Notes under the pieces: model-generated
Seen by the model: the letters and a program-made list of their open reading frames with translations, nothing else
Databases searched by the model: none
What the model was told of the DNA's origin: nothing
Source of the DNA: JBARRS01 sp049644345
GTDB taxonomy: Bacteria; Actinomycetota; Thermoleophilia; Gaiellales; Gaiellaceae
Length of the DNA stretch: 47,965 nucleotides
NCBI GenBank assembly: GCA_049644345.1
Contig: JBARRS010000048.1
Location: forward strand, 1 to 47,965
Reading direction: 5' to 3'
Translations under genes and position numbers: made by a program
Shown here: positions 38,602-45,956 of the stretch, in pieces
Layout: the number at the start of each line of letters is the position of its first letter
How positions within the stretch are numbered: the first letter of the stretch is position 1

Positions 38602-39569
38602 CTACGTTTCCGGTCACCCGCCTCCGCCGCTTCCGGCGCGCCGCCAGGCTGCGCGGGCTCGTCCGCGAGACGCGGCTCGACCTCGCGGACTTCGTCCAGC
38701 CGCTGTTCGTCTGCCCGGGCGACGACGTCTGTCGGCCGCTGGAGGGGCTGCCTGGAATCGCACAGCTCTCCGTCGACCGTATCGTGGCCGAGGTCGAGGA
38801 GCTCGCCCGCCTCGGAGTCTCCGCGGTGATCCTGTTCGGGATCCCGGAGGAGAAGGACGAGCAGGCCTCCGGAGCCTACGACGAGGACGGGATCGTGCAG
38901 CGCGCCCTGCGCGAGCTGCGGCCGCGCTTCCCGGACTTCGTTCTGGCCACGGACGTCTGCCTCTGCGAGTACACGTCGCACGGTCACTGCGGGATCGTCG
39001 AGAACGGCGAGGTGGACAACGACCTCTCGCTCGAGCTGCTCGCCCGGACCGCGGTCAGCCATGCGGAGGCCGGCGCCGACGCCGTCTGCCCGAGCGACAT
39101 GATGGACGGACGAGTCGGCGCGGTCCGCTCGGCGCTGGACGACGCCGGGCTCGAGCTGACGCCGATCGTCTCTTACGCCGCCAAATACGCCTCCGCGTTC
39201 TACGGGCCGTTCCGCGAGGCGGCCGAGTCGACGCCGGCCTTCGGCGACCGGCGCGGCTACCAGCTCGACCCGCCGAACGTTCGCGAGGCGCTTCGCGAGT
39301 GCGAGCTCGACGTCGAGGAGGGCGCCGACGCGCTGATCGTCAAGCCGGCGCTGCCGTACCTCGACGTCCTGCGAGCAATACGCGACCGCTTCGACCTACC
39401 GGTCGGCGCCTACAACGTCTCCGGCGAGTACGCGATGCTGAAGGCCGCCGCCGCCTCGGGCTGGCTCGACGAGCGTCAGGCGGCGCTCGAGTCGCTGGTC
39501 GCGATCAAGCGCGCGGGCGCCGACTTCGTCGTCTCCTACTGGACGAAAGAGCTGGCGCAGTGGCTGTGA
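38598..39569 (+). CDS. hemB: Delta-aminolevulinic acid dehydratase (porphobilinogen synthase)
   Basis: HemB joins two 5-aminolevulinate molecules to make porphobilinogen for heme. The 323-aa protein has the zinc-type cysteine cluster DVCLCEYTSHGHCG, the two Schiff-base lysines in SYAAKYAS and IVKPALPYLD, and the signature region PSDMMDGRVGAVR. The GTG start overlaps the permease stop (GTGA). It is followed by hemL, giving two steps of tetrapyrrole synthesis together. Confidence 0.97.
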   Translation: MTTFPVTRLRRFRRAARLRGLVRETRLDLADFVQPLFVCPGDDVCRPLEGLPGIAQLSVDRIVAEVEELARLGVSAVILFGIPEEKDEQASGAYDEDGIVQRALRELRPRFPDFVLATDVCLCEYTSHGHCGIVENGEVDNDLSLELLARTAVSHAEAGADAVCPSDMMDGRVGAVRSALDDAGLELTPIVSYAAKYASAFYGPFREAAESTPAFGDRRGYQLDPPNVREALRECELDVEEGADALIVKPALPYLDVLRAIRDRFDLPVGAYNVSGEYAMLKAAAASGWLDERQAALESLVAIKRAGADFVVSYWTKELAQWL

Positions 39570-39629
39570 GCGCCTCCGGTTTCCTGGGACGGCGCTGGCA
39601 AGGGAGGCAAGCCCGCGGCGCGCAGGACA

Positions 39630-40982
39630 GTGCCTAGAAGCACGGACAAGCGTCGCGGGCGCAGCGTCCCGCCGCGAGCGCCGTCAGGCGGCGGAGCCGG
39701 GCTTCGCCCGGCGGGAGCCGGCGCCGGCCAGGGAAGCGGGGAGCTGTATCGCCGGGCGCTCAGAGTGATTCCAGGCGGCGTCAACTCACCCGTCCGCGCG
39801 ATGAAGGCGGTCGGGCTCGAGGAGCCGCTGTTTGTCCGTCGCGCCGACGGCGCGGAGATCGAGGACGAGCAAGGGCGGCGCTACGTCGACTGGGTGCAGT
39901 CGTGGGGGCCGCTCCTCTTCGGACACGCCGACCCCGAGACCGTCGAGGCGGTCTCCGAAGCGGCGAAGGACGGGACGAGTTTCGGCGCGCCGACCGAGCG
40001 CGAGGTCGAGCTCGCGGCCGAGATCGTCGACGCCGTCCCCTCCGTCGAGCAGGTGCGACTCGTCTCCTCCGGCACCGAGGCGGCGATGAGTGCCATCCGG
40101 CTCGCCCGCGGCTTCACCCGGCGCGACCGGGTGCTCAAGTTCGCCGGCTGCTATCACGGCCACGTCGACTCGCTGCTCGTCTCGTCCGGCTCGGGTCTTG
40201 CGACGTTTGGCATTCCCTCGACGCCGGGCGTGACCACCGGGGCGGCCGCCGACACCGTGGTCTGCCCGTACAACGACGTCGAGGCCGCGGCTCTGGCCGT
40301 CGAGCGCTACGGCGAAGGCCTCGCCTGCGTGATCGTCGAGCCGGTCGCCGGGAACATGGGCGTAGTCCCGCCCGAACCGGGCTTCCTCGAGGCGCTGCGC
40401 GCTCTCTGCGACGCATCGGGGGCGCTGCTCGTCTTCGACGAGGTAATCACGGGCTTTCGGGTTGCCCGGGGTGGCGCGCAGGAGCGGTTCGGCGTCATCC
40501 CCGACGTCACGATCCTCGGCAAGGTTCTCGGCGGCGGCCTGCCGCTCGCGGCATTCGGCGCCCGGGAGGAGATCATGGAGCGGCTGGCGCCGACGGGCGA
40601 CGTCTACCAGGCCGGGACGCTCGCGGGAAATCCCATTGCGACCGCGGCCGGCCTCGCGGTGCTCCCGCGCTTGCGGGACCTTGCGGTTTACGAGGAGCTC
40701 GAGCGGCTGGGCGCGAGGCTCGAGGAGGGTCTGGCGCCGTTCGGGAGGGTGCAGCGTGTCGGCGCGATGCTGACACTGTTCATGCGCGACGAGCCTGTGC
40801 GCGATTTCGCCGACGCCGTCGCGTGCGACACCGATCGCTACGGAGCCCTCTTCCGATCGCTGCTCGAGCGAGGGATCTACGTCGCGCCGTCCCAGTTCGA
40901 GGCCCTCTTCGTCTCGCTTGCGCACGGCGACGAGGAGATCGACCGGACGGTGGAGTCCGTTGCCGACTTCTTCGCCTCCTAG
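39630..40982 (+). CDS. hemL: Glutamate-1-semialdehyde 2,1-aminomutase
   Basis: HemL converts glutamate-1-semialdehyde to 5-aminolevulinate with pyridoxal phosphate. Visible motifs are VIPGGVNSPVRAMKAVG, SSGTEAAMSAIRLAR, GCYHGHVDSLL, VIVEPVAGNMG, FDEVITGFRVARGG and the cofactor lysine in TILGKVLGGGLP. From GTG 39630 the protein has about 34 extra N-terminal residues rich in Arg, Gly, Pro and Ala before GELYRRALRVIPGG. These look untranslated, and a CTG at 39744 would start exactly at the family N-terminus, so the start is uncertain. Confidence 0.95.
   Translation: MPRSTDKRRGRSVPPRAPSGGGAGLRPAGAGAGQGSGELYRRALRVIPGGVNSPVRAMKAVGLEEPLFVRRADGAEIEDEQGRRYVDWVQSWGPLLFGHADPETVEAVSEAAKDGTSFGAPTEREVELAAEIVDAVPSVEQVRLVSSGTEAAMSAIRLARGFTRRDRVLKFAGCYHGHVDSLLVSSGSGLATFGIPSTPGVTTGAAADTVVCPYNDVEAAALAVERYGEGLACVIVEPVAGNMGVVPPEPGFLEALRALCDASGALLVFDEVITGFRVARGGAQERFGVIPDVTILGKVLGGGLPLAAFGAREEIMERLAPTGDVYQAGTLAGNPIATAAGLAVLPRLRDLAVYEELERLGARLEEGLAPFGRVQRVGAMLTLFMRDEPVRDFADAVACDTDRYGALFRSLLERGIYVAPSQFEALFVSLAHGDEEIDRTVESVADFFAS
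39696..39712. repeat. Hairpin in the hemL 5' region
   Basis: GCCGGGC-TTC-GCCCGGC forms a 7-bp stem with a 3-nt loop, within the low-complexity N-terminal extension of hemL. If the extension is not translated, this would be a 5' leader hairpin. Confidence 0.45.
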
Positions 40983-41499
40983 CGTCTGGACGACGATCGT
41001 CGAGGAGGCGGCGCGCGAGAGCCGCCTTTGGGGCGACGCGCTGCGTGTGCCCGCCGAGCGTGAGCAGGAGCCTGTGTTCTCACCACTCGGCGAGGAGCGC
41101 TACGCGCTCGGGCTCGAGACGATCTACGAGGGCTACCTGTTGCACTACGGCCGCCCGCGCCTGTTCGCGCCCGCCGACGGCGACACCGCGCTCTTGCTCG
41201 GCGACTACCTGTACGCGCACGGCCTCGTGCGAATCGCCGAGGTTGGCACCGTCGAGGCGGTGGCCGACCTCGCCGCCCTGATCTCGCTCTGCGCCCAACT
41301 GCGCGCCGAGGAGACCGACGGCGACGGCGCCGCGTGGGCGGCGACGTCAGCGGTGCTGGGCGAGAGTGAGCTCGAGCACGCGCGGGCGGCGCTTCGCAAC
41401 GGCGGTGATCCGTCGGAGCTCTCCGAGCTCGCGCGGTCAGCGGCGGGCGCCGAGCCCGTCGAGCGGGCGCTGGCTGCGCACGCCCGGCGCGTCCGCTAG
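40960..41499 (+). CDS. Truncated prenyl-synthase-like protein without aspartate-rich motifs
   Basis: The 179-aa product is helical. Its segment LLLGDYLYAHGLVRIAEVG followed by AVADLAALISLCAQLRAEE lines up with the polyprenyl synthase at the end of this window (AAGDYLFARAFAELAGTG, then AVRLLARACLSLARGEA). Neither DDxxD metal-binding motif is present and the protein is about half length, so it is not a catalyst alone. It may be a regulatory subunit of a two-subunit prenyl diphosphate synthase. The TTG start lies 23 bp inside hemL; its TAG stop forms the promoter box of the next gene. Confidence 0.7.
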   Translation: MPTSSPPSVWTTIVEEAARESRLWGDALRVPAEREQEPVFSPLGEERYALGLETIYEGYLLHYGRPRLFAPADGDTALLLGDYLYAHGLVRIAEVGTVEAVADLAALISLCAQLRAEETDGDGAAWAATSAVLGESELEHARAALRNGGDPSELSELARSAAGAEPVERALAAHARRVR

Positions 41500-41511
41500 A
41501 TTCGCGCCCGC
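41497..41511 (+). promoter_or_regulatory. -10 box (TAGATT) for the 57-aa membrane protein, built on the upstream stop
   Basis: The TAG stop of the prenyl-synthase-like gene begins TAGATT, followed by 9 nt and ATG 41512. Confidence 0.4.
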
Positions 41512-41685
41512 ATGCCGCGGCTTCCGCCGATCGCTGCCGAGACCGCCGCCCAGGAGGGCAAGAAGGTGATCCTGGCGATGCTGATCGTCGGCCTGATCTT
41601 CATCGGCGTGATTGCGCTCGGCCAGACGAGCAGGTGGCTCGAGCACCGGCGCCGCGCGAAGCGGCGCGCCGCACAGCGCTACTAA
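41512..41685 (+). CDS. 57-aa single-span membrane protein
   Basis: This short gene encodes an amphipathic N-terminus (PPIAAETAAQEGKK), one clear membrane helix (VILAMLIVGLIFIGVIALG) and a strongly basic C-terminal tail (about ten Arg/Lys in the last 17 residues, ending RRAAQRY). It has an ATG, a -10-like box upstream and a TAA stop. The positive-inside rule puts the tail in the cytoplasm. It lies between a prenyl-synthase-like gene and ubiD in the respiratory block, so a small subunit or assembly role there is possible but unproven. Confidence 0.65.
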   Translation: MPRLPPIAAETAAQEGKKVILAMLIVGLIFIGVIALGQTSRWLEHRRRAKRRAAQRY

Positions 41686-41715
41686 AGAAACCGACCGATT
41701 ACGCACTGCGAACCT

Positions 41716-41729
41716 TAAACTGACCGGCG
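41716..41729 (+). promoter_or_regulatory. Leaderless -10 box (TAAACT) for ubiD
   Basis: TAAACT is followed by 8 nt and ATG 41730. Confidence 0.5.
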
Positions 41730-43223
41730 ATGGCGCCTCCCGCCGATTTGCGCGCCTGGATTGCGCTGCTCGAGCGTGAGGGGGAGCTCGCCCGCGTCTC
41801 CGCCGAGGTCGATCCGCACCTCGAGGTGACCGAGATCGTCGACCGCACCGTCAAGTCCGGCGGGCCGGCGCTGCTGTTCGAGAACCCAAAAGGGGCCGAG
41901 CATCCTCTGCTGATCAACCAGTTCGGCACCGAGCGCCGCATGTGCCTCGCATTCGGGGTCGAGACCCTCGACGACGTAGGCCGACGTGTCGAGGACGTGC
42001 TCGAGATGCAGCCGCCGCAGGGGCTCGTCGAGAAGGTTCGCGGCCTGAAGAAGTTGAAGTCGATCGCGGACTCGCAGCCGAAGAGCGTTCGCGGCGGCGC
42101 ATCCCAGGAGGTCGTGCTGACCGGGGACGATGTCGACCTCGGCGCGCTCCCGATCCAGACCTGCTGGCCCGGGGACGCCGGTCCGTTCATCACGCTCCCC
42201 GCCGTGATCACTCTGAGTCCGCGCGGCACGCGCAACGTCGGCATGTACCGGCTGCAGGTCCTCGACGAGCGCACCACGGCGATGCACTGGCAGATCCACA
42301 AGGACGGCCGCATGGACTATCTCGCGACCGACGGGCGCCTCGAGGTCGCCGTTGCGCTCGGGCTCGATCCTGTCACGACCTACGTCGCAAGCGCGCCGCT
42401 GCCGAAGCACGTCGACGAGCTGATGCTCGCGGGCTTCCTGCGCGGCGAGCCGGTCGAGCTCGTCCGCGCGAAGACAGTCGCCCTCGACGTGCCGGCGAAC
42501 GCCGAGATCGTGCTCGAGGGCTACATCGAGCGGGGCGAGCTGACCCAGGAAGGGCCCTTCGGCGACCACACCGGCTACTACACGCCCGCCGAACCGTTCC
42601 CGGTCTTCCACGTGACCGCGATGACGATGCGCGCGAACGCGATCTATCCATCGATCGTCGTAGGCAAGCCGCCGCAGGAGGACGCCTGGCTCGGCAAGGC
42701 GACGGAGCGGATCTTCCTGCCGGCGATCCGGATGACCGTGCCGGAGATCGTCGACCTCGACCTTCCCGTGGCCGGTGCGTTCCACAACTGCGCGCTGGTC
42801 TCGATCCGCAAACGCTTCCCAGGCCACGCCCACAAGGTGATGCACGCGATCTGGGGCCTGGGAATGCTGAGCCTGACGAAGGCGGTGGTCGTCGTCGACG
42901 AGCACGTCGACGTTCACGACTACGAGCAGGTCTTCTTTTACGTTTGCGCCAATGTGGACCCGTCCAGGGACCTGGTCCCGAGCCAGGGCCCGCTCGACCA
43001 CCTCGACCACGCTCCGACGCACCAGTTCTTCGGCGGCAAGGTTGGTATTGATGCGACCGCCAAGGGCCCGCTCGAGGGGACGCGGGAGTGGCCGCCCGAG
43101 ATCGAGATGGACGAGGAGATCAAGCGTCGCGTCGACGAGCGCTGGGCCGAGTACGGCCTCGGCGTCGAGGCGACCGAGGGCGACGGAGCCCGCCGATCGT
43201 TGCGGCAGTTGTTACGTCGTTGA
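41730..43223 (+). CDS. ubiD: UbiD family decarboxylase
   Basis: The 497-aa enzyme is a prenylated-FMN-dependent decarboxylase. It shows LRAWIALLEREGELARVSAEVDP at the start, GPALLFENPKG, the RNVGMYRLQV segment with an active-site arginine, the EGPFGDHTGYY region with catalytic acid residues, and HPWG-like HAIWGLGMLSLTK. In a futalosine-pathway organism it probably decarboxylates the prenylated dihydroxynaphthoate before methylation. UbiX, which makes its cofactor, is encoded 2.7 kb downstream in the same direction. Confidence 0.95.
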   Translation: MAPPADLRAWIALLEREGELARVSAEVDPHLEVTEIVDRTVKSGGPALLFENPKGAEHPLLINQFGTERRMCLAFGVETLDDVGRRVEDVLEMQPPQGLVEKVRGLKKLKSIADSQPKSVRGGASQEVVLTGDDVDLGALPIQTCWPGDAGPFITLPAVITLSPRGTRNVGMYRLQVLDERTTAMHWQIHKDGRMDYLATDGRLEVAVALGLDPVTTYVASAPLPKHVDELMLAGFLRGEPVELVRAKTVALDVPANAEIVLEGYIERGELTQEGPFGDHTGYYTPAEPFPVFHVTAMTMRANAIYPSIVVGKPPQEDAWLGKATERIFLPAIRMTVPEIVDLDLPVAGAFHNCALVSIRKRFPGHAHKVMHAIWGLGMLSLTKAVVVVDEHVDVHDYEQVFFYVCANVDPSRDLVPSQGPLDHLDHAPTHQFFGGKVGIDATAKGPLEGTREWPPEIEMDEEIKRRVDERWAEYGLGVEATEGDGARRSLRQLLRR

Positions 43224-43280
43224 CGAAGGCGGCGGCGACCCGATTGAATCCACTCCGCTAGCGAAGGGGAGGCCGCCCAG

Positions 43281-44204
43281 GTGGAACCCGCCCGCGGGGA
43301 CGAACACCCTCAGCCGCCGCCGAGCCTCTGGCCCGTGGGTTTTGCGGTCGGAATCGTCTGCCTTCTCGTGGGCCTCGTCGTCAGCTGGGCCGCCGCCGTC
43401 GTCGGCGGGGTGATCGCGATCATCTTCGGCTTCCTGTGGGCGCGCGACGTCGTGCGCAGCCGCGCCGGGCCGGTCGACGCCATGCCCCCGGAGGCCGCGG
43501 CGGTAGCGGCCGGCGAGGGGGCCGTGCCCGAGCCGGAGCCACACGAGGCGTTCCCGCGCAGCGTCTTTCTCGAGAACGCGACGCTCGGCCTCGGCGCGGT
43601 GATCGGCGGGATCGTGACCGTGCCGGCGGTCGGCTTCGCCGTGCTGCCCGCGTTCTTGAAGCAGCATTCGCACGACGTCGACCTCGGGCCGATCACCGAC
43701 TTCCCGCAAGGCCAGTACGTCGTCGCGACGTTCATCCAGAATCCGTCGCAGGGAGAGGTCTCGCGGCGCACGGCGTACGTGCGGAACAACGGGCTCGTCC
43801 AGGGAAAGCCGAGCTTCACCATCCTCTCCAACCGCTGCGCGCACCTCGGCTGCCCCGTGCAGCCGAACGGGCCGATCTTCACCAACAAGGAGAAGAAGGA
43901 GAAGACGGCCAACGGCGAGCTGACCCTGATTCCGACGCTGCCGGCCGGCGGCTTCGGCTGCCCGTGCCACGGCGGTCAGTACGACCAGGAGGGCAACCGC
44001 ACCGCCGGCCCCCCGGTCCGCGGCCTCGACCGCTACGAGTTCTCGATCCGCAACGGCCGCGTGATCCTCGGCCGCACGTACAGCGTCGACCACGTGAAAG
44101 GCGCGGGCGCGAACGCGAAGATCTACCGCTACCCGCTGACGAACCCCGGCGACCACGTCGCCGGGCCCGAGGCGTGGCTCTACCCCTGGCAGCCCCCCCA
44201 CTGA
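43281..44204 (+). CDS. qcrA: Rieske iron-sulfur subunit of menaquinol:cytochrome c reductase
   Basis: The 307-aa protein has two hydrophobic segments near the N-terminus (WPVGFAVGIVCLLVGLVVSW and AVVGGVIAIIFGFLW), a third around residues 100-120, and a C-terminal Rieske domain with the 2Fe-2S ligands in RCAHLGCPV and GCPCHGGQYD. The extra N-terminal helices resemble actinobacterial Rieske proteins. An AGGGGAGG site precedes the GTG start. The stop and the qcrB start share an A (TGATG). Confidence 0.95.
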   Translation: MEPARGDEHPQPPPSLWPVGFAVGIVCLLVGLVVSWAAAVVGGVIAIIFGFLWARDVVRSRAGPVDAMPPEAAAVAAGEGAVPEPEPHEAFPRSVFLENATLGLGAVIGGIVTVPAVGFAVLPAFLKQHSHDVDLGPITDFPQGQYVVATFIQNPSQGEVSRRTAYVRNNGLVQGKPSFTILSNRCAHLGCPVQPNGPIFTNKEKKEKTANGELTLIPTLPAGGFGCPCHGGQYDQEGNRTAGPPVRGLDRYEFSIRNGRVILGRTYSVDHVKGAGANAKIYRYPLTNPGDHVAGPEAWLYPWQPPH

Positions 44205-45007
44205 TGCCTCGCAACCGTCGCCGCCCGACCCCGAAGCAGCGCCTGATCCAGGCGATGATGTACCCGCTGGACTGGCTCGAGGAGCGCTCGGGCCTCGTCG
44301 GCGGCGTCCGCTACTTCCTCTTCCGCAAGGTCCCCGGCGACACGAACTGGTTCCACACGCTCGGGTCGGCGACGCTGACCGCGTTTCTCGTCCAGGTGGT
44401 GACGGGCGTGATCCTGGCGATGTACTACAAGCCGGACCCGAACTCGGCGTACGAGTCGATCCAGCACATCACGCACGACGTCACGCTCGGGTGGCTCGTG
44501 CGCGGGATGCACCGCTGGGGCGCGAGCGTCTTCATCATCCTGATGTTCTTCCACATGGCGCGGGTGTTCCTGTTCGGCGCCTACAAGTACCCGCGCGAGC
44601 TGAACTGGATCGTCGGCGTGCTGCTGCTGGCCCTCGGCATGTTCGAGGGGTTCACGGGCTACCTGCTGCCGTGGGACCAGACCGCGTACTGGGCGACCGT
44701 CGTCGGGATCAACATCAACGGGACGGTGCCGTTCCTCGGGCCGGCGATCGCCCAGATCCTCCGCGGCGGCGCCGAGATCGGCCAGAACACCCTGAGCATC
44801 TTCTACTCGATCCACATGCTGCTGATCCCGGGCGCCCTGTTCGCCCTGATCGGGCTCCACCTCTACCTCGTCGTCCGCCTCGGCGTCAGCTCGCCGCCCT
44901 GGTCGAAGGACGCTGCCGGCCGGGAGCCCGGGCCTTACGAGGAGGAACCCCCGGCGCGCGCAGGGCTCGTCCAGCCGCGGCCGCGGATCGGCAGGCCGAC
45001 GGAATGA
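44204..45007 (+). CDS. qcrB: Cytochrome b6-type subunit of the bc complex
   Basis: The 267-aa protein is the four-helix N-terminal half of cytochrome b. Heme ligands are two histidine pairs: MHRWGASVFIILMFFH (13 residues between) and IHMLLIPGALFALIGLH (14 between). The wider second spacing is the b6f/Firmicutes pattern. The quinol-site region YLLPWDQTAYWATVV is intact. The C-terminal half of cytochrome b is encoded by the next gene, overlapping by ATGA, so the protein is split as in Bacillus rather than continuous as in mycobacteria. Confidence 0.94.
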   Translation: MPRNRRRPTPKQRLIQAMMYPLDWLEERSGLVGGVRYFLFRKVPGDTNWFHTLGSATLTAFLVQVVTGVILAMYYKPDPNSAYESIQHITHDVTLGWLVRGMHRWGASVFIILMFFHMARVFLFGAYKYPRELNWIVGVLLLALGMFEGFTGYLLPWDQTAYWATVVGININGTVPFLGPAIAQILRGGAEIGQNTLSIFYSIHMLLIPGALFALIGLHLYLVVRLGVSSPPWSKDAAGREPGPYEEEPPARAGLVQPRPRIGRPTE

Positions 45008-45792
45008 GCAGCCTCGACGAGCGGCACGCGAGCTACCAGCGCTACAAGCACGACGTCAAGCAGCGCGGGAAGCCCTTCTACCCGTACGCGATGTTCCACG
45101 ACACGGTGATGAGCCTGGTCGTGGTCTCCGTGATCTTCGGCCTCGCGGTCCTCTGGCACTACACCTCGCTCCTCGGCCCCGAGTACAAGGCGAAGGCCGA
45201 CCCGGGGACGACGAGCTTCGTGCCGCGGCCCGACTGGTACTTCTACTTCCTCTTCTACCTGCTCAGGATCTTCAAGTGGCCGGAGTCGGTGATTCTCGGC
45301 ACGGTCGGGATCCCGACGATCGCCCTGGTCCTGCTGCTCATGCTGCCCTTCCTAGACCTGCGACTCGAGCGGCGGCTCGTCCGTCGCCCGGTCGCGATCG
45401 TCGCCGCGGCGCTCGTCGTCGCGTCGATGGGCGTCCTCACCTACAAGGGCGCGACGGCGAAAGAGGCGCTCGGCAGTGAGCTGCTGGGCGCGGTGCCGAG
45501 CTGGCAGAAGAAGGAGAAGCTGCCGGCGGCCGCGGTCCCTGGAGCGAAGCTGTTCGCCTCGTCCGGCTGCCTCAACTGCCACACGTATCTGGGAGCCGGC
45601 TCGTCGAACCTCGGCGCCCCCGAACTGAGCGCCGAGGGCTCCAAGCACAAGGGAATTGCGTTCCAGATCGCCCACCTGAGATGCCCCAGCTGCGTGAACC
45701 CGGGCTCGCCGATGCCGTCGTTCGCCTCCTTCAGTGCCGCGGACCTCCGCAGTCTCGCGACCTTCCTCGAGGCCTCCAAGGGCCCGAAGTAA
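45004..45792 (+). CDS. qcrC: Cytochrome b subunit IV fused to cytochrome c
   Basis: The 262-aa protein begins with the three-helix subunit IV part, including the DPGTTSFVPRPDWYFYFLFYLLR segment (a PDWY variant of PEWY at the quinol site), then a fourth helix (AIVAAALVVASMGVLTY). It ends in a single-heme cytochrome c domain with CLNCH and a likely axial methionine in GSPMPSFASF. This subunit-IV/cytochrome-c fusion is the Bacillus QcrC arrangement. The heme c domain would lie outside the membrane and pass electrons to a terminal oxidase. Confidence 0.94.
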   Translation: MSSLDERHASYQRYKHDVKQRGKPFYPYAMFHDTVMSLVVVSVIFGLAVLWHYTSLLGPEYKAKADPGTTSFVPRPDWYFYFLFYLLRIFKWPESVILGTVGIPTIALVLLLMLPFLDLRLERRLVRRPVAIVAAALVVASMGVLTYKGATAKEALGSELLGAVPSWQKKEKLPAAAVPGAKLFASSGCLNCHTYLGAGSSNLGAPELSAEGSKHKGIAFQIAHLRCPSCVNPGSPMPSFASFSAADLRSLATFLEASKGPK

Positions 45793-45862
45793 GTGGCTCG
45801 CGCGGCCCCATCCTCCAGGCCCGTCGCGCGCAATAACGCTTCGCGTGGCGTCGTCCTCAGTC

Positions 45863-45887
45863 GCCTGCGTGCCACGAGCACGCAGGC
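45863..45887. terminator. Hairpin after qcrC
   Basis: GCCTGCGTGC-CACGA-GCACGCAGGC is a perfect 10-bp stem 70 bp after the qcrC stop. It is followed by a pyrimidine-rich but not T-only stretch. It is a likely terminator for the qcr transcript. Confidence 0.55.
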
Positions 45888-45900
45888 TCCCTCTGTCCTA

Positions 45901-45934
45901 GCCACGCTTGGTTCTTGCGCGCGACAAGCGTGGC
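45901..45934. promoter_or_regulatory. 10-bp inverted repeat upstream of ubiX
   Basis: GCCACGCTTG (45901-45910) and CAAGCGTGGC (45925-45934) pair perfectly across 14 nt and end 22 bp before the chosen ubiX start. It may be an operator or a second RNA hairpin. Confidence 0.5.
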
Positions 45935-45956
45935 AATGGGACAGCGCGAGCCACTG

